In this document: positions 1 to 8,370 of the stretch, piece after piece
How the letters are laid out: every line of letters starts with the position of its first letter
Position numbering within the stretch: the first letter of the stretch is position 1
From: SYAN01 sp964406345
GTDB lineage: Bacteria > Actinomycetota > Actinomycetes > Nanopelagicales > Nanopelagicaceae
NCBI GenBank assembly: GCA_964406345.1
Contig: CAYORK010000022.1
Location: forward strand, 1 to 21,549
DNA: 21,549 bases
Direction of reading: 5' to 3'
Notes under the pieces: model-generated
Database searches by the model: none
The model's input: the letters and a program-made list of their open reading frames with translations, nothing else
Told to the model about the DNA's origin: nothing
Made by a program: the position numbers and the translations under genes

Positions 1-410
1 TCCCCGCGATCAGAACGATCTCCACGATCCCCTCTATCACCACGGTCACTGCGGTTACCACGGTTGGAGCGATCTCGGTCGTTGCTCTCTCCTGAATTAT
101 CGTTATCGAAGTCGTCGTTCATCTCTTGGTCGGAACCTTCGCTTTCATCGTTGCCATTGTCGCGAGAGTCCTTCTTCGCAAGCTTCTCTTGCCTTCTTGC
201 CATGCGTTCCTCTCGCTTCGCCTCGCGCTCTAATCGCGCGGCTTCTCTATTTGCGGCTTGTAGATCGCCGATTGCTTTGACCAGGTCCGCCTTCTTCATA
301 TCTGCAGCGCCTTCGATGCCGAGGTTATTCGCGGTCTTCCTCAGGTCTGCCACCGCCATCGATGAGAGGTCGGTGATGTCTTTGCGGGGTTTGGTAGCGG
401 TTTCGCTCAT
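1..410 (-). CDS. rho: Transcription termination factor Rho, N-terminal part (runs off the window)
   Basis: This is the first 136 codons of Rho, the hexameric RNA-dependent ATPase that ends transcription of untranslated RNA in the cytoplasm. The visible protein starts MSETATKPRKDITDLSSM and continues into a Rho_N (SAP-like) domain at about residues 10-50, with the hallmark pattern of short helices and a KKADLVKAI segment. A charged helix rich in Glu/Arg follows (about 55-80). From about residue 82 there is a low-complexity Asp/Asn/Ser stretch that turns into Arg-Gly-Asp repeats (RGDRGDRGDR). This Arg-rich insert before the RNA-binding domain is typical of actinobacterial Rho. The RNA-binding and ATPase domains lie outside the window. 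The ATG at 410 is the first in-frame start and no strong Shine-Dalgarno precedes it. The position after thrB matches the order in mycobacteria and Streptomyces. Identification rests on the N-terminal domain, the insert and synteny together. Confidence 0.88.
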   Translation of the reverse strand, partial: MSETATKPRKDITDLSSMAVADLRKTANNLGIEGAADMKKADLVKAIGDLQAANREAARLEREAKREERMARRQEKLAKKDSRDNGNDESEGSDQEMNDDFDNDNSGESNDRDRSNRGNRSDRGDRGDRGDRSDRG

Positions 411-431
411 GTACTTACTCGGGTCTTTTCT

Positions 432-446
432 GTAGCCAGCGGCTAC
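432..446 (-). other. Short hairpin in the rho leader
   Basis: GTAGCC and GGCTAC form a perfect 6-bp stem with a 3-nt loop, 21 nt upstream of the rho start codon. No T-run follows on the minus strand, so it does not look like an intrinsic terminator. It could affect rho translation or mRNA stability. rho leaders in other bacteria are sites of autoregulation, but nothing here proves that. Confidence 0.35.
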
Positions 447-573
447 TTTCACAAGGTGTTGGATTTGCCTTACTTACGATGGAATCTGATCTGACCTACA
501 AGATTCGAGTTGGATTGGACTTCAAGATCGCAACTGAAGATTCTGCATTTCGGCCGATTGACCAGATGGCAGA

Positions 574-601
574 AGATTAGCATCCCCAAGAGTCAGGTCA
601 A
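574..601 (-). promoter_or_regulatory. Candidate promoter for rho
   Basis: On the minus strand a -35 box TTGACC (601-596, 5 of 6 matches to TTGACA) is followed after 16 nt by TAATCT (579-574). The -10 box is preceded by TGC, which makes it an extended -10 of the TGnTAnnnT form. It lies just downstream of the thrB stop and would start RNA near 567, giving rho a leader of about 157 nt. This is the best promoter-like match in the intergenic region. Start-site mapping has not been done. Confidence 0.5.
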
Positions 602-609
602 ATCCTGCT

Positions 610-1560
610 TCAGATTGCAGCAGACTCCACCCCAGTCTTCGCCACCTCTAACTCACGAGGGGTGAAATGTGAGCCTGCGGCGCGGATGATCTCTTCGCGC
701 TCCGACTTCTCTCCAGTATCGAGCACGACAACGGTCGGTCCTGCTCCAGAGATGAGAGCGGCGACACCAGCAGCTCGCAAGGTCTCTACCAGAGAGACGG
801 AACGCGCCATCGCTTCGCGACGATAAGGCTGGTGGAGTCGATCCTCGGTCGCTGCCAAGAGAAGATCAGGTCGATAGTGGAGCGCATGGACCAAGAGAGC
901 AGATCGCGAGAGATTGAACGCTGCATCCTGATGAGATACCGAATCTGGAAGAAGTTTGCGGGCCTTCGAAGTCGAGAGTGAACTCTCCGGGATGAGAGCG
1001 AGAAGCGAGATTCGCTGATCGACCTCACTTCGGACTGCGACACCTGTCGCAACGCCCATCCGATCCTCACTCCACGCGATCGTCGCACCACCAAGGGTGG
1101 CTGCTGCGACGTTGTCGGGATGGCCTTCGAGATCGGTTGCAAGTGCGATCAGATCATCATCGCTCATCATCTGGTTTCCGTTGAGGACAAGCGAGCGAGC
1201 GAGTGCGAGACCACCGACGATCGCTGCAGCAGAGGAGCCAAGGCCTCTCCCGTGCGGGATCTCATTGAGTTGTCGAAGGGCAATTCCTGCAGGCTTGCCA
1301 CCGAGGAAATCGAAGCCATGGAAGATCGCCTTGATGACGAGGTTCTTCTTGTCGCGTGCAACGTCAGCTGCGCCCTCTCCCGCAACATCGATGTCGAAGA
1401 TATCTTCATCGAGGATCTGTGCCACATAAGTGTCGCGAAGTTCGACTGCAAGAGCCAAGGAATCGAAGCCGGGACCGACGTTGGCAACGCTTGCCGGGAC
1501 ACGAACCTGCTGCGGCGTCGCCTTGAACGTCACCCGCTGGCGATGCTTACTCCTTGCCAT
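610..1560 (-). CDS. thrB: Homoserine kinase
   Basis: ThrB phosphorylates homoserine with ATP to O-phosphohomoserine, the substrate of threonine synthase. It is a cytoplasmic GHMP-family kinase. The 316-residue protein is of normal length. It has the N-terminal VPASVANVGPGFDS motif (about 21-34) and the ATP-binding loop PHGRGLGSSAA (102-112). Further on are HPDNVAAATLGG (about 147-158) and the C-terminal glycine-rich SGAGPT motif (about 271-276). The ATG at 1560 shares one base with the thrC stop codon (TGATG on the minus strand), so translation is probably coupled to thrC. It is the last gene of the lysA-hom-thrC-thrB block. About 200 nt then separate it from rho, and that gap holds a candidate rho promoter and no obvious intrinsic terminator. 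Confidence 0.96.
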   Translation of the reverse strand: MARSKHRQRVTFKATPQQVRVPASVANVGPGFDSLALAVELRDTYVAQILDEDIFDIDVAGEGAADVARDKKNLVIKAIFHGFDFLGGKPAGIALRQLNEIPHGRGLGSSAAAIVGGLALARSLVLNGNQMMSDDDLIALATDLEGHPDNVAAATLGGATIAWSEDRMGVATGVAVRSEVDQRISLLALIPESSLSTSKARKLLPDSVSHQDAAFNLSRSALLVHALHYRPDLLLAATEDRLHQPYRREAMARSVSLVETLRAAGVAALISGAGPTVVVLDTGEKSEREEIIRAAGSHFTPRELEVAKTGVESAAI

Positions 1561-2678
1561 CAGCGCACCTTCTCCGAATTTCGAACCAGACCGATGGCAT
1601 CAGCGGCTGCTCTGACATCGACCGGGATCACGACTGGATCCTTCGCCTCATCGAGCACCCATGCAACATCCTTGAGCCCGTTCCCAGTAACGGTGATGAC
1701 GATCTTCTTATTCGTCGGGAGTTTTCCAAGTTCGCGATACTTGAGCAAACCTGCGATCCCTGCGGCGCTCGAAGGCTCGACGAAGACTCCCTCTTTCGCT
1801 GCCACCAAACGGTATGCAGCGAGGATCTCCTCATCGGTGACTTCATCGATGAGTCCTCCGGAGCGATCACGCGCCTCCACCGCTTGTTGCCATGATGCGG
1901 GATTGCCGATCCTGATCGCAGTTGCGATCGTCTCCGGTTTCTTCACTACTTCACCGCGGACGATCGGAGCAGCACCGGATGCTTGAAAACCCCACATCTG
2001 CGGAAGGCTCTTGATGATCGAATCCTTTCGATACTCCTTGTAGCCGCGCCAATAGGCCGTGATGTTGCCAGCATTGCCGACTGGAAGTGCGTGGATATCA
2101 GGAGCGAAGCCAAGTGCATCGACGACTTCGAAGGATGCAGTCTTCTGTCCCTCGATACGATCTGGATTGACCGAGTTGACGAGCGATACTGGATAGTGCT
2201 CGGCGAGTTCGCGTGCGATCTCCAAGCAATCATCGAAGTTCCCATCGACCTGCAAGAGTTTGGCGCCATGTGCGATCGCTTGTGCCAGCTTTCCCATCGC
2301 GATCTTTCCCTGTGGAACGAGCACGACTGGCAACATCCCTGCCTTCGCCGCGTATGCAGCTGCAGATGCACTGGTGTTTCCGGTGGAGGCACAGACCACT
2401 GCCTTCGATCCGGCCTCTGCCGCCTTTGAGATCGCCATCGTCATGCCGCGATCCTTGAAGGACCCAGTCGGATTGGCACCTTCGAACTTGAGCCAGACAT
2501 CATTGTGAAGACGCGACGAGAGATCGCAGGCATAGATAAGAGGTGTGCCGCCCTCACAGAGCGTGACTACCGGTGTTGACTTCGAGACTGGAAGGCGATC
2601 CCGATACTCCTCGATCACTCCACGCCACTGATGCGCACCAGATTTACCGGTGAGAAGTCGCTTCAGCGAGATGCTCAT
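1560..2678 (-). CDS. thrC: Threonine synthase
   Basis: ThrC is a PLP-dependent fold-type II enzyme that converts O-phosphohomoserine to threonine and phosphate. The 372-residue protein matches the shorter actinobacterial/plant-like class. The PLP lysine is K75 in GANPTGSFKDRGM. The phosphate-binding region GNTSASAAAYAAKAG lies at about 100-114, and a late Gly-rich VTGNGLKD segment near residue 330-340 is also typical. The ATG at 2678 overlaps the hom stop codon in an ATGA junction, and the stop overlaps the thrB start. The order hom-thrC-thrB makes a complete homoserine-to-threonine module. No frameshift or missing key residue is seen. Confidence 0.97.
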   Translation of the reverse strand: MSISLKRLLTGKSGAHQWRGVIEEYRDRLPVSKSTPVVTLCEGGTPLIYACDLSSRLHNDVWLKFEGANPTGSFKDRGMTMAISKAAEAGSKAVVCASTGNTSASAAAYAAKAGMLPVVLVPQGKIAMGKLAQAIAHGAKLLQVDGNFDDCLEIARELAEHYPVSLVNSVNPDRIEGQKTASFEVVDALGFAPDIHALPVGNAGNITAYWRGYKEYRKDSIIKSLPQMWGFQASGAAPIVRGEVVKKPETIATAIRIGNPASWQQAVEARDRSGGLIDEVTDEEILAAYRLVAAKEGVFVEPSSAAGIAGLLKYRELGKLPTNKKIVITVTGNGLKDVAWVLDEAKDPVVIPVDVRAAADAIGLVRNSEKVR

Positions 2679-3967
2679 CCTTCGCTTCCTTCGACGCGAA
2701 GGACGCTCTCGACCTTCTCTACATGCTCGAGTCCCGCGAGATCCTTGACCGTCGCGGCGAGATCCTTATCGGTGGCGCTGTGGGTCATGATGACGAGTTC
2801 GGCATCGGCGCCACGTCCACTCTGACGGACGGTCTGAATCGAAACGCGATGAGTCGCGAATGTCTGCGCGACAGATGCCAAAACGCCAGGTCGATCTGCG
2901 ACATCGAGGCGGATCAAGTAACGAGTCTTGACCTGATCGATCGATGCGATCCCAAGGTCGGCGTAGTCGCTCTCCCTGCTTCCAACTCCACCAAAGGAGA
3001 TGTGGCGTGCGATGGCGACGAGATCGCCGAGGATCGCGCTCGCGGTCGGTGCTCCCCCTGCTCCGCGACCATAGAACATCAACTCCCCCGCTGATTTCGC
3101 TTCGACGAAGACTGCATTGAAGGCGTTCCGCACTGCTGCAAGTGGGTGATGTCGCGGGACCAGAGTCGGGTGAACTCGCGCAGATACCTTTCCATCTTCG
3201 GTCACTTCTGCGATTGCGAGGAGTTTGATCACATGATCGATCGCCTTTGCGATCTCGATGTCGCGCTTGGAGAGCGAAGAGATCCCTTCAGCATGGACAT
3301 CATCGATCCGCACTTGAGTATGGAATGCAAGTGAGGCAAGGATCGCGATCTTCGCCGCGGCATCATGACCTTCGACATCAGCAGTGGGATCTGCCTCTGC
3401 GAAGCCAAGTCGTTGTGCTTCCTTCAAGACCGTCTCGTACTCGGCGCCCTCTTCATCCATCTTGGTCAAGATGTAGTTGGTCGTCCCATTGACGATGCCC
3501 ATCACGCGCGTGACGCTATCGCCGACGATCGATTCACGAAGTGGACGAAGAATCGGGATCGCGCCACCGACTGCAGCTTCGTAGTAGAGGTCGACACCGT
3601 TCGCGCGGGCCGCTGCGAAGATCTCTGCGCCATGTTTGGCAAGGAGGGCCTTGTTCGCAGTTATTACCGACTTCTTTGCATTGAGCGCTTGCAGGATCAA
3701 GGAGCGCGCTGGCTCGATCCCACCCATGACTTCGATGACGATCGAAACGCTCGGATCGGTGACGATTGAGGCAAGGTCTGTCGTGAGAAGTGACTTGTCG
3801 ATGGCGGGGCGATCCTTCGCGGCATCTTTGACGCCGACTTTGATCAATTCAAGCTTCGCCCCAGATCGCGCAGAGAGATCGGCATGATCGCGCGAAAGAA
3901 GGCGTGCGACCTCACTACCGACGGTGCCGCAGCCGAGAAGGCCGAGACCGATTCGCTCAACGCTCAC
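2675..3967 (-). CDS. hom: Homoserine dehydrogenase
   Basis: Hom reduces aspartate semialdehyde to homoserine with NAD(P)H, at the branch towards threonine and methionine. The N-terminal Rossmann motif GLLGCGTVG is followed by EVMGGIEPAR, TANKALLAKHG and GIVNGTTNYIL. The catalytic-domain motif EADPTADVEGHDAAAKIAILAS comes next in the family. A C-terminal ACT domain covers about the last 85 residues (from YLIRLDVADRPGVLASVAQ), the usual site of threonine feedback inhibition. I chose the GTG at 3967 (430 aa, MSVERIGLGL) because GGAG lies 6 nt upstream. The ATG at 3988 would add seven residues but has no well-spaced Shine-Dalgarno. The stop overlaps the thrC start (ATGA). About 88 nt separate it from lysA. 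Confidence 0.95.
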   Translation of the reverse strand: MSVERIGLGLLGCGTVGSEVARLLSRDHADLSARSGAKLELIKVGVKDAAKDRPAIDKSLLTTDLASIVTDPSVSIVIEVMGGIEPARSLILQALNAKKSVITANKALLAKHGAEIFAAARANGVDLYYEAAVGGAIPILRPLRESIVGDSVTRVMGIVNGTTNYILTKMDEEGAEYETVLKEAQRLGFAEADPTADVEGHDAAAKIAILASLAFHTQVRIDDVHAEGISSLSKRDIEIAKAIDHVIKLLAIAEVTEDGKVSARVHPTLVPRHHPLAAVRNAFNAVFVEAKSAGELMFYGRGAGGAPTASAILGDLVAIARHISFGGVGSRESDYADLGIASIDQVKTRYLIRLDVADRPGVLASVAQTFATHRVSIQTVRQSGRGADAELVIMTHSATDKDLAATVKDLAGLEHVEKVESVLRVEGSEG

Positions 3968-4055
3968 TTCCTTCTCCACTCCTCTCATCTCTCATACTCA
4001 TACTCTGGATCTGACTCAGACTCCGTATCTCTATCCGACGAAAACCTTCTACCGA

Positions 4056-5423
4056 CTATTGATCGAGCCCCAAGAGATCTTCGACCGTCTCTCTTCGGAC
4101 GATCACTCTCGCTTTGCCATCGCGGATGGCGATGACAGGAGGTCTCGGAACATGATTGTAGTTGCTGGCCATACTTCGACCGTAGGCACCCGTTGCAGGA
4201 GTCACCAAGAGATCCCCTGGCCTGACATCACTTGGCAACTGACACTCTCGCACCACGATGTCACCACTCTCGCAGTGTTTGCCGACTACGCGCGAAGAGG
4301 TCGTATCCGACGTTGAGACGCGATTCGCGAGTGCGACCGAGTAGACCGCGTCATAGAGCGAAGTCCTGATGTTGTCGCTCATGCCGCCATCGACTGAGAT
4401 GTAATTGCGAGTTCCTGATTCCAGCTCGACTTCCTTGACGGTGCCAACTTCATAGATGGTGACAGTCGTCGGCCCGATGATGGCGCGTCCTGGTTCGATC
4501 GAGATCCTGGGCATCGAGATCCCGACGCGACTGGATTCACCACGGATCGCGGCGACGAGTGCGTTGATGATCTCGCTCGGATCGAGCGCTTCATCATCTC
4601 CGGTGTAGGAGATGGCATAGCCACCGCCGATATCGAACTCTTCGATCTCCTTGCCACTCTTCTTCGTGAACTCAGCAAGGAATTCGATCGTTCGCTTGAT
4701 CGCGAGCTCGAAGCCTTCAGCAGAGGTGATCTGTGAACCGATATGAAAGTGCACACCGCGCAAGTTGATGGTGGGGAGAGTGAGCGCCTTCGTCATCACG
4801 TTCATCGCAGCCCCGGAAGCGATCGAGAGACCGAACTTCACATCTTCGTGCGCAGTTGCGATGTATTGATGGGTGTGAGCCTCAACCCCTGGAGTCAAGC
4901 GGATGAGGATCGATTGCACCTTCTTCAATTGCGATGCGATCTCTGCCACTCGTTCCAACTCGATCTCGCTGTCGACGATGATGAGGTCGACACCGACGCT
5001 CATCGCTCTTCGGATCTCCGCGACGGACTTATTGTTTCCGTGGAACTCGATCCTGCTTGTCGGAAATCCCGCAGCAAGCGCTACCTCTAACTCACCGCCG
5101 GTGCAGACATCGAGCGCAAGTCCTGCCTTATCGACCCACTTGACCACCTCTTTGCAGAGGAATGCCTTTCCCGCGTAATAGCAATGACCTGCCTTCGGGC
5201 CAGCAGCACTCTCGAGTGCACCCTTGAAGCGAGCGGCACGTTCGAAGAAATCCTCTTCATCGATAACAAAGATTGGAGTCTGGAAATCTGCGGCGATCTT
5301 CGTAGCGCTCACTCCGGCGACTTTGAACTCCCCCGAATCAAAGTTGGAGTTCTTCGAGAGGACGCTCGAAGGAAGTGGTGTCGCGGATACCGAAGTTGAG
5401 GAGTGGTTGATCAGATCAGCCAT
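4056..5423 (-). CDS. lysA: Diaminopimelate decarboxylase
   Basis: LysA decarboxylates meso-diaminopimelate to L-lysine, the last step of lysine synthesis, and so also sets how much DAP remains for peptidoglycan. The 455-residue protein has the alanine-racemase-like barrel with the PLP lysine K86 in YYAGKAF. It also has the VHFHIGSQ motif, the glycine loop FDIGGGY and the phosphate-binding EPGRAI. The C-terminal active-site HCESGD carries the cysteine and glutamate contributed to the partner subunit in the dimer. The first 30 residues are Ser/Thr-rich and poorly conserved-looking, as often in this family. The ATG at 5423 lies only 9 nt after the argS stop, so the two genes are probably cotranscribed. 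This matches the argS-lysA-hom order of other actinobacteria. Confidence 0.96.
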   Translation of the reverse strand: MADLINHSSTSVSATPLPSSVLSKNSNFDSGEFKVAGVSATKIAADFQTPIFVIDEEDFFERAARFKGALESAAGPKAGHCYYAGKAFLCKEVVKWVDKAGLALDVCTGGELEVALAAGFPTSRIEFHGNNKSVAEIRRAMSVGVDLIIVDSEIELERVAEIASQLKKVQSILIRLTPGVEAHTHQYIATAHEDVKFGLSIASGAAMNVMTKALTLPTINLRGVHFHIGSQITSAEGFELAIKRTIEFLAEFTKKSGKEIEEFDIGGGYAISYTGDDEALDPSEIINALVAAIRGESSRVGISMPRISIEPGRAIIGPTTVTIYEVGTVKEVELESGTRNYISVDGGMSDNIRTSLYDAVYSVALANRVSTSDTTSSRVVGKHCESGDIVVRECQLPSDVRPGDLLVTPATGAYGRSMASNYNHVPRPPVIAIRDGKARVIVRRETVEDLLGLDQ

Positions 5424-5432
5424 GGGAGATTC

Positions 5433-7112
5433 TCACATCCGCTCCGGTGAACTCACGCCCAATAAGGCGAGCGCGTTAGCGATCACTTGTTTCGTCGCCG
5501 CACAGAGCGTCGCGCGGGAGGAGTGAAGCGCCGATGGCGCCTCGCCACTCATCGGAAGGACGCGGCAGTCGCTATAGAAGCGGTGATAGGTACCGGCCAA
5601 CTCCTCGATGTAGCGGGCGATCCGATGAGGTGCGCGATGGGATGCAGCCGAGGAGACGATCGATGGGAACTCTGCAAGGGCTCCGATCAATTCACGCTCT
5701 CGCTCGTGATCGAGAAGGGTGGCATCAAGGGTCTCCACTCCATGTGCAACTCCCAACTCTGCTGCGTTACGAAGGAGGGCTGCGATCCTCGCATGGGCAT
5801 ACTGAACGTAGTAGACCGGGTTCTCATTGGTGTGCTTCTTCAGCAGGTCGACGTCGAGGACCATCGGTGTCTCCACCGGGTAACGAATCAATGTGTAGCG
5901 AGCCGCATCGACTCCTACCTTCTCGACGAGATCCTCGAGTGTGACGATGGTGCCAGCACGCTTGGAGAGCTTGAGTTCCTCTCCTCCTTCGATGATCTTC
6001 ACCAATTGACCGATCAAGATCTCGATGTTGTACTCCGGATCATCACCGGCGCATGCAGCAGTCGCCTTCAACCTCCCGATATAGCCATGATGATCTGCGC
6101 CGAGCATGTAGATCGCGATATCGAAGCCGCGACCACGCTTGTTGAGGTAGTAGGCAGTATCGCTGGAGAAGTATGTGTACTCACCACTCGACTTTCGCAA
6201 GACGCGATCCTTGTCGTCGCCGAAAGTGGTGGTGCGAAGCCAGAGCGCACCTTCCGATTCGTAGACATGTCCTTGTGATTCGAGTTTCTTCAAAGTTGCT
6301 TGCAGTACAGACTCGCCTTGATGGAGCTCTCGCTCTGAGAACCAGATGTCGATGACGGTGCCGAAACGCTTGACCACCTCTTGTTGTTGCCGGAGTTGGT
6401 GGATGTAGCCGGCCTCGCGGAAGGCGACGATCGACTCCGCCTCTGGTAACTCCTTGTACTCGGGGTGTTCACTGACGATGTCGAAGGCGATCTCATCGAT
6501 GTAGGCGCCTTGATATCCCTCTTCGGGTCTTGCGATACCGAGAGCGCTGGCGCGGATCGATGCACCGAAGAGATCCATCTGCACGCCGCGATCGTTGATG
6601 TAGAACTCTCGGGTGACATCGGCACCAGCGGCGATCAAGACTCGTGCGAGCGCGTCACCGACGGCAGCCCATCGAGTGTGACCGAGATGGATGGGGCCGG
6701 TGGGATTCGCCGAGATGAACTCGACATTGATCCGAACTCCAGCGAGGTCTTGAACCTTGCCGAAGTTCGCTCCTTCTCGGAGGATCGTCTCGACGATCTG
6801 ACCTTGGCTTGCGCTATTCAAAGTGAGGTTGATGAATCCTGGTCCTGCAATCTCGACCTTTGCGAGCATCGGATCGGTTGCCAACTCCGCGGCGATCAGC
6901 TCCGCTATCTCACGCGGTTTCTTCCCAGCAGACTTTGCAAGGGCGAGGGCTATCGAGGTAGCGAAGTCGCCATGGTCGCGATTCTTCGGGCGCTCGAGTG
7001 GGATGTTCGACGGTGCGATGGAATCGGCAGTGATACTTGGGAGGGCGCCGGCGGCAAGAATTCTTGCGAGCGCAGCAGCGACAGCTTCGGTCAGTGCAAT
7101 CTCCACGCTCAC
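5433..7112 (-). CDS. argS: Arginyl-tRNA synthetase
   Basis: ArgS charges tRNA-Arg with arginine in the cytoplasm. The 559-residue class I enzyme has an N-terminal Arg-tRNA-synthetase domain (about 1-100) and a HIGH-type motif as HLGH (142-145, in ISANPTGPIHLGH). The KMSKS-type motif appears as KLSKR (381-385). A C-terminal DALR anticodon-binding domain starts near residue 430. The protein ends in PERM, the Arg-Met ending usual for ArgRS. The start is a GTG at 7112 without a Shine-Dalgarno, but with a -10-like box 7 nt upstream, consistent with a leaderless transcript. It heads the argS-lysA-hom-thrC-thrB block and is divergent from tRNA-Leu. Confidence 0.96.
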   Translation of the reverse strand: MSVEIALTEAVAAALARILAAGALPSITADSIAPSNIPLERPKNRDHGDFATSIALALAKSAGKKPREIAELIAAELATDPMLAKVEIAGPGFINLTLNSASQGQIVETILREGANFGKVQDLAGVRINVEFISANPTGPIHLGHTRWAAVGDALARVLIAAGADVTREFYINDRGVQMDLFGASIRASALGIARPEEGYQGAYIDEIAFDIVSEHPEYKELPEAESIVAFREAGYIHQLRQQQEVVKRFGTVIDIWFSERELHQGESVLQATLKKLESQGHVYESEGALWLRTTTFGDDKDRVLRKSSGEYTYFSSDTAYYLNKRGRGFDIAIYMLGADHHGYIGRLKATAACAGDDPEYNIEILIGQLVKIIEGGEELKLSKRAGTIVTLEDLVEKVGVDAARYTLIRYPVETPMVLDVDLLKKHTNENPVYYVQYAHARIAALLRNAAELGVAHGVETLDATLLDHERERELIGALAEFPSIVSSAASHRAPHRIARYIEELAGTYHRFYSDCRVLPMSGEAPSALHSSRATLCAATKQVIANALALLGVSSPERM

Positions 7113-7119
7113 CGGAGCA

Positions 7120-7125
7120 AGGTTA
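7120..7125 (-). promoter_or_regulatory. Candidate leaderless -10 box of argS
   Basis: TAACCT on the minus strand ends 7 nt before the argS GTG, which would put the transcription start at or next to the start codon. No convincing -35 box and no Shine-Dalgarno are present. The same arrangement occurs at murI, clpS, the DUF3039 gene and argF in this window. Confidence 0.45.
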
Positions 7126-7201
7126 CCGTTTAGGCGTTTGCCCTCACCCTCATTTAGCCTTGCCCTCGGTCCAGGTCAGAAACGATGATCCGACCACACT
7201 T

Positions 7202-7285
7202 GCGGGAGTGGTGAAATGGCAGACACGCAGGTCTTAGGAACCTGTGTCTTCGGACGTGTGGGTTCAAGTCCCACCTCCCGCACCA
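7202..7285 (+). tRNA. tRNA-Leu (anticodon UAG)
   Basis: An 84-nt class II tRNA. The acceptor stem is GCGGGAG paired with CTCCCGC, followed by discriminator A and a genomically encoded CCA (7283-7285). The anticodon stem CAGGT/ACCTG (7228-7232 with 7240-7244) closes the 7-nt loop CTTAGGA with anticodon TAG at 7235-7237, reading CUN leucine codons. A long variable arm with a TTCG tetraloop and the T stem-loop GTGGG-TTCAAGT-CCCAC complete the structure. It is divergent from argS. I see no clear promoter box directly upstream and no strong terminator downstream. Confidence 0.97.
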
Positions 7286-7342
7286 GCGATTCGTACCTGA
7301 TCAACTGACGTACTGGGCTATCTCGCGTATCTGCAATCGCAC

Positions 7343-7371
7343 TTACCTTTTCCACCACTCCCACGTAATAT
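7343..7371 (+). promoter_or_regulatory. Candidate promoter of the coiled-coil protein gene
   Basis: Within the 178-nt gap between the tRNA and the next gene, TAATAT (7366-7371) is a reasonable -10 box. TTACCT lies 17 nt upstream as a poor -35 (3 of 6). It would give a leader of roughly 85 nt. The rest of this gap shows no gene and no strong hairpin. Confidence 0.3.
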
Positions 7372-7453
7372 CCGTCGCTCAGAGGGATCCGAATTCAGGA
7401 CCTACTCTGGGATCTTTCCAATGGGTTTCATGTCCCTTTGGGTCCAAGTCAGT

Positions 7454-7458
7454 GGAGG
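7454..7458 (+). promoter_or_regulatory. Ribosome binding site deciding the start of the coiled-coil gene
   Basis: GGAGG lies 5 nt before the ATG at 7464. An in-frame GTG at 7452 overlaps this Shine-Dalgarno itself, so the ATG is preferred. Confidence 0.7.
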
Positions 7459-7463
7459 TTGAG

Positions 7464-8369
7464 ATGTCGGATCGATCAAGTGGCGGCGTGAAGCGATGGA
7501 TGGGCTTCAAAGCGGATGAAGAGGTCTCGGTGGAGACCAACACTTCCACTGGTTCCGGCAACAACCCCGCGAACAACTCCGGTGCGCTTGCACGTATTCG
7601 AGAACTTGAAGCACAACTAGCCGACCTTCGATCTCGTCGAGACATCACCACTCTCTCGAAGGAGGAGTTCGAGATCCTCGCGACCGAGACAGCGATGACG
7701 CTGATCAGGACCGCACAACGACGAGAGGCAACAGCTACCCAATCGGCTGAGCGAATACTCACGGAGAGCAAGCGGAGCGCACAGGGTGCCCTCGAAGCGG
7801 CTGAAGGAAAGGCACGGAGCATCCTCTCTCAGGCTGAGATGAGGGGAAGACGGTTGATCGATGCCGCCGAGAGTGACGCGAAGGAACTGTTGCAGGCGGC
7901 GGAGTCGAAGGCAGAGGAACTTCTCAATACCAAGCGTCGAGAGTCGATTGCGCTGACTAGCATGGCACGTAAGGAGGCCGAGCAACTACTCACTGCTGCG
8001 GTCACCGACGTCGCCTCCTATCGCGAGTGGCTCGCAAGTGTCGTCGCTGAGGCAGAGCGCCTCTACAAGATTCAAGTCCAATCACTCGCTGCCGCATCGA
8101 GCGCGATCGAGCAATCTCGCGGCCGCCTGGATGCCGCATGGGAGCGCCTCGCACAAGTGAGTGCGGCGGTCGAGCGCAGTGTCGATGAGAATGGAAAGCC
8201 TCGTCTGGCACGAAAGTCAGATGAAGAGAGTGCGACGGCAGCTGCGCCGAGTGATGTGAAGAAGGCGACTGGATCACAGAAGAGTCGTGGTGAGAGATCT
8301 TCTCGTAAGTCATCGGAAAAGAAGCAGGACAAGAAGAAGTCCACTTCCGCAAAGTCCAAGAAGAAGTAA
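7464..8369 (+). CDS. Coiled-coil protein with Lys-rich tail (DivIVA-like, weak)
   Basis: No function can be assigned with certainty. The 301-residue protein begins with a short polar region (residues 1-40, Ser/Asn/Thr-rich). A long, almost uninterrupted Ala/Glu/Arg/Lys-rich helix with heptad character spans about 40-235. The tail (about 245-301) is strongly basic, ending in SAKSKKK, and rich in Lys, Ser and Arg. It has no signal peptide and no membrane span. The helix with repeated AE(S/G)KAxxLL-type segments resembles the coiled coils of DivIVA/Wag31-type polar scaffold proteins and of ATP-synthase b-like helices. The N-terminal lipid-binding DivIVA motif is not recognisable. The basic tail could bind nucleic acid or acidic phospholipids (inference). 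It is followed by an envelope acyltransferase 45 nt downstream. Confidence 0.8.
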   Translation: MSDRSSGGVKRWMGFKADEEVSVETNTSTGSGNNPANNSGALARIRELEAQLADLRSRRDITTLSKEEFEILATETAMTLIRTAQRREATATQSAERILTESKRSAQGALEAAEGKARSILSQAEMRGRRLIDAAESDAKELLQAAESKAEELLNTKRRESIALTSMARKEAEQLLTAAVTDVASYREWLASVVAEAERLYKIQVQSLAAASSAIEQSRGRLDAAWERLAQVSAAVERSVDENGKPRLARKSDEESATAAAPSDVKKATGSQKSRGERSSRKSSEKKQDKKKSTSAKSKKK

Positions 8370-8370
8370 C

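Noticed and set aside
64..435. Plus-strand frame rich in Ser/Leu/Arg over the window start
   Set aside because: It mirrors the minus-strand Rho N-terminus, whose Rho_N domain and Arg/Asp insert are convincing.
1187..1206. GCGA microsatellite-like run (GCGAGCGAGCGA)
   Set aside because: Only three units within thrB coding sequence, explained by Ala/Arg/Ser codons.
1120..1986. Long plus-strand open frame (288 codons) opposite thrB/thrC
   Set aside because: It lies antisense to two well-supported genes with full family motifs. Its product is Arg/Ser/Cys-rich without recognisable domains, as expected for a shadow frame.
7286..7463. Possible small RNA or terminator after tRNA-Leu
   Set aside because: No stable stem followed by a T-run was found and no ORF with a ribosome binding site. 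Only a candidate promoter is reported.
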